Below are positions 17,571-26,772 of a stretch of 64,000 nucleotides of DNA, piece after piece (the first letter of the stretch is position 1; each line of letters starts with the position of its first letter). The stretch spans positions 267,743 through 331,742 of the forward strand of contig LIQB01000003.2 of the NCBI GenBank assembly GCA_001411745.2, given 5' to 3'. The translations under genes and the position numbers were made by a program. This DNA comes from Psychrobacter glacincola (lineage in GTDB: Bacteria; Pseudomonadota; Gammaproteobacteria; Pseudomonadales; Moraxellaceae). The notes below the pieces were generated by a model. That model was given only the letters and a program-made list of their open reading frames with translations, was not told where the DNA came from and did no database searches.

Positions 17571-18305
17571 CTAAGAAGTGACGGCAACACCATTATTTGA
17601 GCTTAATCCATCCACTGCATACTCATTATCTACAACGTCATCCGATGGCGCACGATGTGCAGGCACATTCAAGCCAGCAGTAGATGTATTTTCCAGCAAA
17701 TGATAATCATACAACTCTTGAATCATTAGCCCCGCTTGCGTCTCAAACTGGGCATTAATATCGATAATACGGCGCTGAAAATAACGATAGGCAACCAGTG
17801 CTGGAATAGCCACGATCATACCAGCAGCAGTCGTAATCAACGCTTGTGACACGCCAGCAGCAAGCATCGTTGGGTCTTGCATCGCCCCATCGGTAATCGC
17901 CAAAAACGACGAAATAATGCCTAACACCGTGCCTAACAAACCGAGTAGTGGCGCAATCGCCCCTATGGTCCCAAGCATATTTATGTTTTTTTCTAACTGA
18001 TGCACTTGTACGCTAGCACGGTTTTGCATATGCATCGTCATCGAATCTAAGCCATATTGACGATACAGCAGCCCTGTCGCTAAAATATCTCCCAAAGGTG
18101 TTTTTTCTTTGACATTCATCAACTGTGTACGACCAATATCCCCATTCTCACGTAAGCGCGTGATTAGCTGTTCGCGCAATCTACTCGGAGCAACTTTATT
18201 AAACTGTAAAGTATGACTACGCTCGATGATGATAACCAATGCCAATATTGAGCACACCACGATAGGTGTCATCAACCAACCACCCGCTTTTACCAACTCC
18301 CACAT
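17571..18305 (-). CDS. exbB: MotA/TolQ/ExbB proton channel family protein
   Basis: Inner-membrane proton-channel subunit (244 aa) that partners with ExbD. Three membrane segments are visible: residues ~12-32, and a hydrophobic pair at ~118-140 and ~150-175 around GAIAPLLGLLGTVLGI and ALITTAAGMIVAIPALVAY, the family signature. A cytosolic loop (about 33-115) separates helix 1 from the pair. GAGAG precedes the ATG. It is followed by exbD and then the lipid A genes, and preceded 85 bases upstream by parB; no terminator is seen between them. Confidence 0.91.
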   Translation of the reverse strand: MWELVKAGGWLMTPIVVCSILALVIIIERSHTLQFNKVAPSRLREQLITRLRENGDIGRTQLMNVKEKTPLGDILATGLLYRQYGLDSMTMHMQNRASVQVHQLEKNINMLGTIGAIAPLLGLLGTVLGIISSFLAITDGAMQDPTMLAAGVSQALITTAAGMIVAIPALVAYRYFQRRIIDINAQFETQAGLMIQELYDYHLLENTSTAGLNVPAHRAPSDDVVDNEYAVDGLSSNNGVAVTS

Positions 18306-18390
18306 ATTGACTCTCTTTTATATTTTTATAAAAATAGCGGTTATCAAAATATCTTAAATTTACAGCATCATGACAAACTCGTTAGCGATA

Positions 18391-19536
18391 TCAAGCCTGT
18401 GCTTCTATGTGCTTAATCAAAGCTGCTAACTGATCTTGGTTATGGAAAAATATCTCAACACTACCCTGGCCATCTTTTTTGTGTTTGAGTTTGACTTCAG
18501 CCCCTAACATATCTGTCAGTCTTTGCGTCAAGCGCTCAACCTCACGAGATTGCGTTTGCTCAGCACGATTAGCTTTCGGTGCAGGCTGCAAGATCGATTT
18601 AACCAACTTTTCAGCATCGCGTACCGTCATACCGCCGTCGATAATTTTTTGCGCGATAATCGGCTGCTGCTCAGAGGATAATGCTAAGAGCGTGCGCGCA
18701 TGACCCATATCTAGGGCGCTATTTGCCAAATGATCTTTGACTGTATCATGCAGCTGATTGAGACGTAGCAAGTTTGATACGGTGGTGCGCGCCTTGCCAA
18801 CGACTTCGGCAATCATTGCATGACTCATACCAAATTCAGTATGAAAGCGTTGTAATGCGGCGGCCTGCTCAATCACAGACAAGTCCTCACGCTGGATATT
18901 TTCAATCAAGGCCAGTGCGATGGCAAGCTCATCAGATAAAGCACGTTCAATCGCTGGAATGACAGATTTTCCTGCCATTTTTGCTGCACGCCAGCGACGC
19001 TCACCAGCGATGATTTCATGGGTAACGAATGCTTCACTCTTGTCTTCATTAGCCAATAACGGACGGATAACGATCGGTTGCATAACGCCATGCTGCTCAA
19101 TCGAAGACGCCAGCTCTGCAAGCGCCGTTTCACTCATATCACGGCGTGGCTGATACTTACCCGCTTGCAAACGCGTGACATCTATTTGCACCAAGCTGAT
19201 CTGGTCTTCAGAGGCAATGGCATCTGTTCCATTAACACGACTTTTATTAGCCGTACCTTTATTTATCGTGCGCGGCGACCGGGTGCTACGACTACTGGCC
19301 ATGGTATCAGAGGCGATAGCTTTGGCCGTTGATTTTTCACTGGTCTTTTTATTATCAGGTTTAGCAGGCGTGCTAATATTTAATCTATCAGCGTTTAGCG
19401 TTTCAGCTAGCAAAGTACTCTCACGCGCCGCCATATCGTCTTGCAAGGCAGAGGCGGTGATTTGCTTTTCTTTTTTGATTGACCCCAATAAGGCATCTAA
19501 GCCTCGATTGGCAGCCAACCCTCTTTTCTTCGCCAT
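18391..19536 (-). CDS. parB: Chromosome partitioning protein ParB
   Basis: CTP-dependent DNA clamp that loads at parS sites and organises the origin region. The 381-residue protein has the N-terminal ParB/Srx domain with the GERRWRAAKMAG box, the central HTH region (AMIAEVVGKARTTVSNLLRL) and a C-terminal dimerisation domain. The N-terminal ~110 residues form a longer, Ser/Thr/Lys-rich linker than in the average ParB. The start has AGGATAGG upstream. It follows parA (153 bases apart) in the usual rsmG-parA-parB order. No canonical parS (TGTTTCACGTGAAACA) was found by eye in this window. Confidence 0.95.
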   Translation of the reverse strand: MAKKRGLAANRGLDALLGSIKKEKQITASALQDDMAARESTLLAETLNADRLNISTPAKPDNKKTSEKSTAKAIASDTMASSRSTRSPRTINKGTANKSRVNGTDAIASEDQISLVQIDVTRLQAGKYQPRRDMSETALAELASSIEQHGVMQPIVIRPLLANEDKSEAFVTHEIIAGERRWRAAKMAGKSVIPAIERALSDELAIALALIENIQREDLSVIEQAAALQRFHTEFGMSHAMIAEVVGKARTTVSNLLRLNQLHDTVKDHLANSALDMGHARTLLALSSEQQPIIAQKIIDGGMTVRDAEKLVKSILQPAPKANRAEQTQSREVERLTQRLTDMLGAEVKLKHKKDGQGSVEIFFHNQDQLAALIKHIEAQA

Positions 19537-19689
19537 GATTACCTATCCTCTAACGCTAAAATAAAAGCCAAATAATTATTAATACAGCTTACTCATTACT
19601 TATAAATACAATATTCAATGCTCGATATCTGTTTGCACGATTTTGCTTGCAGTCTATCATTGGTGCTAAAAAACATGCATACATGTATA

Positions 19690-20469
19690 TTAATCACTTT
19701 GTTTCATGACTTCAGCCGCCAATTTTTGATAAGCGCGCGCCCCTTTTGACCATCTCTCGTAAGCGATAACTGGTAAACCATGCGCTGGCGCTTCTGCTAA
19801 GCGAATATTTCTTGGAATATGAGTTTTATACATAATATCGCCAAAGTGCGCTTCCAGCTCGGCCGACACGTCGCGAGCCAGGGTATTGCGTGCATCAAAT
19901 AATGTTCTCACCACACCGCGGATATATAGCTTTGGATTCAATTCCGTTAAACGCTCTATCGTCTGCGACAAATCAGCCAATCCTTCTAATGCATAGTATT
20001 CACACTGCATCGGAATAATGACGCTATCTGTAGCAACTAACGCATTAATCGTCAGCAAATTCAAGCTGGGTGCACAGTCTATAACCACATAGTCATAAGC
20101 AGGTTTTTTAGCAGCTAGCTGATCATTGACCAATGCCACCATTGCTGTCTTAAACAGCTCATGGCTATCGGTCTTATTCATCAAGGTAATATCCATGCCA
20201 GCCAAATCACGATTGGCGCCGATCACATCAAACCCCGCCGGACTAGTAACAATAGCATCAGATAACGACACCCCGTCCAATAGCACGTCCGCTATTGTCA
20301 GTGTTAATTCATTCTTATCGACACCCGTACCACTGGTCGCATTACCCTGTGGGTCTAAGTCAATCAGCAGTACATGCTTGCGCTTCGCAGCCAAGCTGGC
20401 GGTCAAATTTACTGCCGTCGTGGTTTTACCCACGCCGCCTTTTTGATTCGCAATTGCTATGATTTCCAT
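19690..20469 (-). CDS. parA: Chromosome partitioning ATPase ParA (Soj)
   Basis: Walker-type ATPase of 259 residues that binds DNA non-specifically and moves ParB-parS complexes. Evidence: the deviant Walker A KGGVGKTT at the very N-terminus, DLDPQGNATSG, the VIDCAPSL Walker B region, and the IPRNIRLAEAPAHG segment typical of chromosomal ParA/Soj. I begin at ATG 20469 (MEIIAIANQKGG) rather than the TTG four codons earlier, which agrees with the usual Soj start. It lies between rsmG and parB on the same strand. Confidence 0.96.
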   Translation of the reverse strand: MEIIAIANQKGGVGKTTTAVNLTASLAAKRKHVLLIDLDPQGNATSGTGVDKNELTLTIADVLLDGVSLSDAIVTSPAGFDVIGANRDLAGMDITLMNKTDSHELFKTAMVALVNDQLAAKKPAYDYVVIDCAPSLNLLTINALVATDSVIIPMQCEYYALEGLADLSQTIERLTELNPKLYIRGVVRTLFDARNTLARDVSAELEAHFGDIMYKTHIPRNIRLAEAPAHGLPVIAYERWSKGARAYQKLAAEVMKQSD

Positions 20470-20694
20470 ACACTCACTCAATTTAATTAGGGTCTATTAC
20501 TGTTATTTTACTTTTGGCTTACACAATCAATTTTTCGCTAAACTTTGCATAGCATCATACTCATAAGCGTAAACAATACGAGTACTTTTATCTAATTAGC
20601 GTGATTTATATCACCCTATTTTGAATATCTTGCCATTCAGATATCCACAAAATCATGTGATACCGACATGTATCACTTAAAAGGTGTTCATAGC

Positions 20695-21411
20695 TTAGAC
20701 ATTTTTATAGGACAATTCAATTAAATGACGACTATCATGTAAACGAGGCACTTTAAGCTTAATCGTCTTAATATGCCAGTCATTGTCCAGCGCTTGTAGT
20801 TCTTCATCGCTTGGCGCTTTGCCTTTCATCGCGCATAGGTAACCGTTATCTGCTAAGCGCGGCTGAGCCACTTCGACAAAATCGATCAAACTGGCAAAAG
20901 CTCTAGAAGTCACAACGTCATAGCTGGCTTCATGCGCCTCGATACGAGAAGCAATTGGCTGCATATTATTCAAGCCAAGCTCGCTGCTGATTTGCTTAAT
21001 GAAACGAATTTTTTTCTGATTACTATCAAGTGCGGTGCATTGACGCTCTGGCTGACAAATCGCAATAATAACCGCTGGCATCCCTGCTCCTGTGCCAATA
21101 TCTAACAGTGACCCTGACGGTAAATGCGTTATAATAGCCAAACAATCAATTATATGTTTGATCAAAGCCTCTTCTGGATCAGTAATGGCGGTCAGATTAT
21201 ACGCTTTATTCCACAACAAAAGCTGGTCTAAGTACAATAATAATGTGCGCTGCTGCGTCTCACTCAAGGATAACTTAAGCTCATTGACCGCTTGTGCCAA
21301 GGTATTCGCCAGCGCTGGCAACTGTGCGCCAAGCTTTACAAAGCCAGTCGGATCAATACGGATATTGCCCGTGTGAGCAGAGGATGAAGATATTTTAGTA
21401 AAGTCTGACAT
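20695..21411 (-). CDS. rsmG: 16S rRNA (guanine-527-N7)-methyltransferase
   Basis: SAM-dependent methyltransferase (238 aa) that modifies G527 of 16S rRNA; its loss gives low-level streptomycin resistance in other bacteria. The RsmG fold is visible: LLDIGTGAGMPAVIIAI (SAM motif I), the TALDSNQKKIRFI motif II and VTSRAFASL. About 25 residues at the N-terminus (MSDFTKISSSSAHTGN...) are extra relative to E. coli RsmG (207 aa). It heads the conserved rsmG-parA-parB cluster; mnmG, the usual upstream partner, is not in this window on that side. A 225-base gap separates it from parA. Confidence 0.95.
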   Translation of the reverse strand: MSDFTKISSSSAHTGNIRIDPTGFVKLGAQLPALANTLAQAVNELKLSLSETQQRTLLLYLDQLLLWNKAYNLTAITDPEEALIKHIIDCLAIITHLPSGSLLDIGTGAGMPAVIIAICQPERQCTALDSNQKKIRFIKQISSELGLNNMQPIASRIEAHEASYDVVTSRAFASLIDFVEVAQPRLADNGYLCAMKGKAPSDEELQALDNDWHIKTIKLKVPRLHDSRHLIELSYKNV

Positions 21412-21783
21412 ACAACGAGTTATCCAGTTTTGACATGTGAACCGTCTATTTTATCATGCAGTCTGCCCATTGAATAGTTGCAGATTGCGCCAATGTGAGA
21501 CATCTTATACTATCTGAGCCTATATTGAGGCGTTATTGTTCTTTAATCGCCTTAAATGGATGATGAATGATTGCTTATATAGGCGTTTTTAACAGAGCCT
21601 GCTAATGATACAAAACTGCTTTTAATAATTTATTTAAAACACCGTTTTATCTTGTAAGATGTTTTTATGAACGATGCAAATTAACTAGAAAAAACCAAGT
21701 ATTAGCACTCATTAGTAAACTTAATAACACTTAATAACACTTAATAACTACGCCACTTTCTACAAACGATATAATTTATACCT
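21412..21783. other. Divergent intergenic region, rsmG / Lon-like protease
   Basis: 372 AT-rich bases with both promoters presumably inside. The only clear structure is the three-copy 10-bp tandem at 21720-21748. No gene is seen. Confidence 0.4.
21720..21748 (+). repeat. Three-copy 10-bp tandem repeat
   Basis: CTTAATAACA occurs three times head-to-tail, 35 bases before the start of the Lon-like gene, in its 5' leader or promoter region. A helical-turn period could phase regulator sites or be simple slippage. Confidence 0.65.
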
Positions 21784-24639
21784 ATGACCAAACAGCCACA
21801 CATCCCTACCTCTCAATTATCGAGAGACGCTAATAAAAAAGACGCTAATAATATGGCAACACCCATCATTGAATTAAAAAGCACCAAATCAGCAACACCG
21901 AATGCACCGCATCCATGCTTTATTGATATCAAGCAGCGCTGCCTTGTCACCGCTGAGCAACTAAAACGCTATAGCGACCCTGATGAATTACCCTCGGATA
22001 CCCGTACGGCACCAGATCTAGACGTTGGCTTTGGTCAGCAGCGTGCACTAAAAGCCTTACAAACAGCTTTGGATATCAAAGCCAGTGGCTATCATGTATT
22101 TGCTGCTGGTGAAAATGGCTTAGGCAAACGCACCGTCATCAGCCGCTTGCTAACGCGCATTGCCGCCGATGCACCCACACCTGACGACTGGGTATATGTG
22201 CATAATTTCACCGATCCACGTACCCCTTTAGCGCTGCGACTACCTGCGGGGCAAGCCTCCTTATTGCAGCAGCAAGTCAATCACTTATGGCAACAAGCCA
22301 AAAAACGATTGAGCCAACGCTTTCGTAGTGACCAATATCAAAGCAAAATCGAAGCCATCAAAAATGACACGCATCAAAAAGAAAGTCAGGCTTATGATGT
22401 GCTCAATGCGGAAGGCAAACAATATGATTTGGCGTTGACGTTTCGCTCCTTTGATAATAAAGCGGTGTTTGTACATCCCAGTCAACTCGCGACAGAAACT
22501 AGTGGTATTGATGACAAATCATCTGCTAGCCATAAAAATAAATCCATGAGCGATAATAGTAGTGAAGCGAGCATTTCTAGCACTGAGTATAATGATCCTA
22601 CGAATGCAGAGCAGAATGAAAGCAATACTGAATACGGCAATAGTGAATACGAAGCTGAGTTAAATAACTTTGTTCAAAAAAACCATATGCAAAAACGCTT
22701 AAGTCAGTTGACTATCGCGTTAGAGCAGTTAGAGGACGAAGCCAATGATGCGATAGAAGCCCTGCATCGCAATATTGCACGTCGTGCACTGCAACCTTTA
22801 TTTGCCCCCATTTATGAGCAATTTGCCAGTCACCCGCTGGTCATTGACTATCTCAAGACCGTATTTGCCGACATGGTTACGCATGTCGAGCGCATCGTCA
22901 ATGGCGATGACGAAGAGTTTGTGACAGCAGTTTTGGCCACAACCCCAAGTCGCTATGCGGTCAACGTCATTGTCAGTCACACCCCAGAAGATGGTGCACC
23001 CGTCATCTTTGAGGACTTACCAACGCATTTGAACTTGTTGGGTCATGTCGAGCAAATCACCCAATTGGGCACGGTCACCACTGATGTCAGTATGATTCGA
23101 GCAGGTGCTCTACACCGTGCCAATGGTGGTTATTTACTATTAGAAGCGAGTCACTTACTTGAGCATCCGTATGCTTGGCAGGGTCTCAAGCGGGCGTTAC
23201 AATCACGCAAAATCAAACTCTCAAGCCTTGAACAAATGCTAACCTTAACAGGTAGCTTATCGTTAGCACCTGCCCCCATTGACCTTGATGTTAAAGTGAT
23301 TTTGCTTGGTGAAGCTGATTTATATTATGAGCTGTTAGAGCTTGAGCCTGAGTTTGATGCGGTCTTTAAAGTACGTGCTGACTTTCATGATGACGTGCCT
23401 CGCAGCAGTGAGCACGAATTGGCGTTAGTCGCGAAAATGGCTGACATCATTGATTATGCCAATCTCTATCCGTTTGATCGTAGCGCGCAAGCTGCCCTAC
23501 TTGAGCATTTAAGCTTACAAGCAGAAGACCAAGACCGCTTAAGCTTGCACAGTGATTTATTAATCAAGCTATTGCATGAGTCTAACCGCCACGCGCATTT
23601 AAGCGGAAAAAACATTGTTAATGCCTATCATGTCACACAAGCCATCGATGATATGGACGAGCGTTCAGGATACCTGCGTGACCTCTATTGGGATGAGCTA
23701 AAAAATGGTCAGCAGCTTATTCAAACCCAAGGCAGCGCGGTCGGACAAGTCAATGCGCTAACAGTGGTCAGCTATGCCGATAGCGAGTTTGGCATGCCCG
23801 CCCGCTTGACTGCCGTCATCCAACCAAATATCGGTACGGGTGAGATTCTCGATATCGAGCGTGATGTAGATTTGGGTGGTAGTTTACACGCCAAAGGCAT
23901 GCTGATTATGACCAGCTATTTGCGCGCGTTATTCAGCCAACATCATGCGCTCAACTTTAGCGCCTCGCTCGCTTTTGAGCAAAGCTACGCCCACATCGAT
24001 GGCGATAGTGCCACCGTCAGCGAAGGCTGTGCGCTGCTATCTGCCTTAGCAAACGTCCCGATTGATCAATCATTTGCTATCACTGGCTCTATGAACCAAT
24101 TGGGCGAAGTGCAAGCGGTTGGTGGCATCAATTCTAAAATCGCTGGATTCTTTGATGCATGCCGCGAGCAAGAATTGACTGGGCAGCAAGGCGTGGTCAT
24201 TCCAATGGCCAATGTCAAACAGCTCATGCTGCGTGACGACATCATTGCTGCCGTCAAAGCGAACGAATTTCATATTTATGGTGTCTATACACTGAGCGAA
24301 GCATTGACGCTGATGACTGGCTTACCTATCGATACCATGAATAAAAAAGGTCGCTATCGTAAAGACACGTTGTTTGGTAAAGTCTTAAGTCGTCTGATGT
24401 TATGGGATGAAAATCAAGATAACAATGACGATGGTATTGATGATAAAAAGTCCAAAAAGAAAGATAAAAAAAAGCAGAAAGCAAAACGTCAAAAAAAACA
24501 TGGCAAGCAAAAAAAAGAAAAATGTAAAGACAAGGCGGAGCACAACGAAGTCAGTATAAATGAGGATCAAGGCATCGACAAAAGCATCAATCAAGGTATC
24601 GATAACAATGACACTAAAACACCCATTGACGCCATATAA
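21784..24639 (+). CDS. Lon-family ATP-dependent protease (LonB/YcbZ-like AAA+ protease)
   Basis: Predicted cytosolic AAA+ serine protease, 951 aa. The domain order is a short N-terminus, an ATPase domain with Walker A GENGLGKRT (109-117) and a C-terminal Lon peptidase domain. The catalytic dyad is Ser742 (IDGDSAT) and Lys785 (NSKIAG), 43 residues apart as in E. coli Lon. Two features are unusual: a Ser/Asn/Glu-rich insertion of ~55 residues (about 238-295) and a very lysine-rich tail of ~70 residues after 875. Proteins of this type (AAA_32 plus Lon_C) lack the classical Lon N-terminal domain. A tandem repeat lies just upstream; the gene seems monocistronic. Confidence 0.88.
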   Translation: MTKQPHIPTSQLSRDANKKDANNMATPIIELKSTKSATPNAPHPCFIDIKQRCLVTAEQLKRYSDPDELPSDTRTAPDLDVGFGQQRALKALQTALDIKASGYHVFAAGENGLGKRTVISRLLTRIAADAPTPDDWVYVHNFTDPRTPLALRLPAGQASLLQQQVNHLWQQAKKRLSQRFRSDQYQSKIEAIKNDTHQKESQAYDVLNAEGKQYDLALTFRSFDNKAVFVHPSQLATETSGIDDKSSASHKNKSMSDNSSEASISSTEYNDPTNAEQNESNTEYGNSEYEAELNNFVQKNHMQKRLSQLTIALEQLEDEANDAIEALHRNIARRALQPLFAPIYEQFASHPLVIDYLKTVFADMVTHVERIVNGDDEEFVTAVLATTPSRYAVNVIVSHTPEDGAPVIFEDLPTHLNLLGHVEQITQLGTVTTDVSMIRAGALHRANGGYLLLEASHLLEHPYAWQGLKRALQSRKIKLSSLEQMLTLTGSLSLAPAPIDLDVKVILLGEADLYYELLELEPEFDAVFKVRADFHDDVPRSSEHELALVAKMADIIDYANLYPFDRSAQAALLEHLSLQAEDQDRLSLHSDLLIKLLHESNRHAHLSGKNIVNAYHVTQAIDDMDERSGYLRDLYWDELKNGQQLIQTQGSAVGQVNALTVVSYADSEFGMPARLTAVIQPNIGTGEILDIERDVDLGGSLHAKGMLIMTSYLRALFSQHHALNFSASLAFEQSYAHIDGDSATVSEGCALLSALANVPIDQSFAITGSMNQLGEVQAVGGINSKIAGFFDACREQELTGQQGVVIPMANVKQLMLRDDIIAAVKANEFHIYGVYTLSEALTLMTGLPIDTMNKKGRYRKDTLFGKVLSRLMLWDENQDNNDDGIDDKKSKKKDKKKQKAKRQKKHGKQKKEKCKDKAEHNEVSINEDQGIDKSINQGIDNNDTKTPIDAI

Positions 24640-24804
24640 GCTGATTTATAGTAAAATGTAGCTGTATCAAAACCAATCAATAAGTCAGTGTGCTAATTGA
24701 AGACATGCCCTAGACGCTACGATGCTTTTCTGCGATGATGAATGGTTAATACTCCGCTAAGCTATACAAAAGCCAACTCGTAATTTCATAAAGGTTATCG
24801 CTCA

Positions 24805-25923
24805 ATGACTGTACATTCTACTGACGCCGACCACTCCCATGCTCAAACGAACTCTGTTGAGCAAGCTAATACTGTATCGGCAGCGGACAGTCATGTCTCA
24901 GAAGATAATAACGATAATCGCCATGGCGCGGCGACGACGGCGCGCCAGTGGCAAGTGCTATCGCAACTACAGCGCAACCGCTGGGTGGGCACAACCCATA
25001 TCTACGAGCAGCTGATGATGGCAGGCTTTGACATTAGCCTGCGCACTGTTCAGCGTGACTTAAATGCGCTGGCAAAACGCTTTCCCATAGAAAAAAACAA
25101 CGCCAACCCACAAGGCTGGCGCTGGCGTGATGACGCGCCACTCCAAAGCTTACCGCACATGAATCTATCGCAAGCAGTCGCCTTTAATATGGTTGAAGCC
25201 AACCTAACTCAGCTACTACCACCCGTTATTTTAGATGAATTATTTCCATGGTTTGACTTGGCAAGGCGGCAGCTAAAAAATAGTAAAGTCACCCATTCAT
25301 GGATCGACAGAGTGCGTATCGAGCCTGCCACTCAGCCACTAATCGCGCCGCATATTGATTTGGATAGCAAAGACAATATTTACCATGCGCTATTTTATCA
25401 ATTACAAATCAAAGCCTGCTATACCCGCAGCAATAAATCACAGGCCAGTGAATACCTTTTGAATCCCATCGCTATCATCCAGCGCGGTGTGATTATTTAT
25501 CTGCTAGCAACTCGTACTGATGATCCAAAATTTACCATTCGTACCTTTGCCCTACATCGATTTGCTAGTGTTGACATTCTTGAAAGCGCCGCACAAACAC
25601 CTGATAGTTTCCAACTCGATAATTATTTGGATGCTGGTGGTATGGGCTTTAGCCACCCCTTATTCGGTGAGCTGCCTAATCATGGCAAAAACACCGCTAT
25701 TGAGCTACAATTCACCAAACAAGCGGGCAAAAGCCTGACTGAAAGCAAGCTCAGTGACGATCAAACTGTTACGTTGGATGATGACACGCTGACCATTCAA
25801 GCCACTGTCAACCTAACTTCGCAACTGGTTTGGTGGTTACGTGGTTTTGGCAATGGTTTATTGAATGCCAAACCAGCATTGTTACATCAAGCCGTATTGG
25901 ATAAGTTTTTTGATCATAAATAA
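24805..25923 (+). CDS. WYL-domain transcriptional regulator
   Basis: DNA-binding regulator of 372 residues. Residues ~50-110 hold a DeoR-like winged helix (WQVLSQLQRNRWVGTTHIYE... RTVQRDLNAL), followed by a WYL-type sensor domain (about 195-290) in which the aromatic-Tyr-Leu motif appears as GVIIYLLATR. A C-terminal WCX-like extension follows. WYL proteins bind nucleic acid or nucleotide ligands and commonly control DNA-damage, phage-defence or stress genes. The first ~45 residues are polar and probably disordered. AAAGG precedes the ATG. A TerD-like gene lies 88 bases downstream on the same strand and could be a co-regulated target. The ligand is unknown. Confidence 0.85.
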   Translation: MTVHSTDADHSHAQTNSVEQANTVSAADSHVSEDNNDNRHGAATTARQWQVLSQLQRNRWVGTTHIYEQLMMAGFDISLRTVQRDLNALAKRFPIEKNNANPQGWRWRDDAPLQSLPHMNLSQAVAFNMVEANLTQLLPPVILDELFPWFDLARRQLKNSKVTHSWIDRVRIEPATQPLIAPHIDLDSKDNIYHALFYQLQIKACYTRSNKSQASEYLLNPIAIIQRGVIIYLLATRTDDPKFTIRTFALHRFASVDILESAAQTPDSFQLDNYLDAGGMGFSHPLFGELPNHGKNTAIELQFTKQAGKSLTESKLSDDQTVTLDDDTLTIQATVNLTSQLVWWLRGFGNGLLNAKPALLHQAVLDKFFDHK

Positions 25924-26011
25924 CAACTGCGGGTAATGACGCTCAAATTTAACCGTATTCAGACGATTACCACTATTTAAAAATGAAGAACGAAAGTAGA
26001 TAAGGAATGTT

Positions 26012-26659
26012 ATGCCGACCACTGCCTCATTGCCGTTACTGTCAGACAGTTTAAGAGGACTGGGCTTAGACGCGGGAACCTTATTTTTTGCGCTAAACTA
26101 TGAATTTACCAAGATTGAGCCAAAAGGCATGTTTAAGCGCTTTAAAAAAAACCAGAGCGCTATTGATATTGATTTGGCTTGCGTACTATATGACAACAAT
26201 TGCACCATCAGTGATATCGTTTGGTTCAAACAATTGCGCGATAAAGCGGAATCAGTGAAACACCAAGGCGACAGTCTCAATGGCAAAGATCGCGGCGAAC
26301 AAGCGATGTATTTGGCACCTCTTGACCAAGAGCAAATTAGGCTTTACTTAGATAAAATCCCAGCACATATCACCCACATTGCTATGATAGCCAACTCTTA
26401 CCACGGTCATCCGTTTTCAAGAGTCAAAAAAGGCGAGATTCATCTAAGCGATGATGAAGGCAATCGATGCTTTGAAGTCAATCTAAAGCAACTGCCACGT
26501 GATTGCACGACGCTGTGGGTGGCACATTTACGCCGAGAAGTGGATGATTGGCATCTCACGCTGCAAAACTTACCCCTTCCTGCCGAAGATTTAGCAACGG
26601 CGGCGCAGCAAGTCGCCCATGAATTGGCCCGTGCGCTACCCATTCCACAAGCTATCTAA
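26012..26659 (+). CDS. TerD-like stress protein
   Basis: A 215-residue cytosolic protein related to the TerD/TerA/CABP family. Supporting patterns are DIDLACVLYD (the strand with the acidic Ca2+ ligands), HQGDSLNGKDRGEQ (the HxGDnltG-like motif) and LDKIPAHITHIAMIAN, all in family order. TerD proteins bind calcium and take part in tellurite and other stress resistance. Here the gene stands alone, without terABCE neighbours, after a WYL regulator. An intrinsic terminator follows 31 bases beyond the stop. AAGGA precedes the ATG. Its precise role is unknown. Confidence 0.75.
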   Translation: MPTTASLPLLSDSLRGLGLDAGTLFFALNYEFTKIEPKGMFKRFKKNQSAIDIDLACVLYDNNCTISDIVWFKQLRDKAESVKHQGDSLNGKDRGEQAMYLAPLDQEQIRLYLDKIPAHITHIAMIANSYHGHPFSRVKKGEIHLSDDEGNRCFEVNLKQLPRDCTTLWVAHLRREVDDWHLTLQNLPLPAEDLATAAQQVAHELARALPIPQAI

Positions 26660-26690
26660 ATACCATAAAATATCCGTTTATTGCTAATAA

Positions 26691-26726
26691 AAAGGGTGCA
26701 ACGTTCTGATAACGTTGCACCCTTTT
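26691..26726. terminator. Bidirectional terminator between the TerD-like and K+ channel genes
   Basis: Perfect 15-bp stem AAAGGGTGCAACGTT / AACGTTGCACCCTTT with loop CTGAT, flanked by A and T runs. Confidence 0.93.
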
Positions 26727-26772
26727 CTTACATATACATTTTTTAAAACCTAAAATAATTACTATAAAAGAC

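Noticed and set aside
18306-21783. A parS site near parAB
   Set aside because: I looked for TGTTTCACGTGAAACA and close variants around parA, parB and rsmG and saw none; half-matches such as CTCACGTGAAAAA at 59946 lie inside a gene. A pattern search of the full genome would decide.
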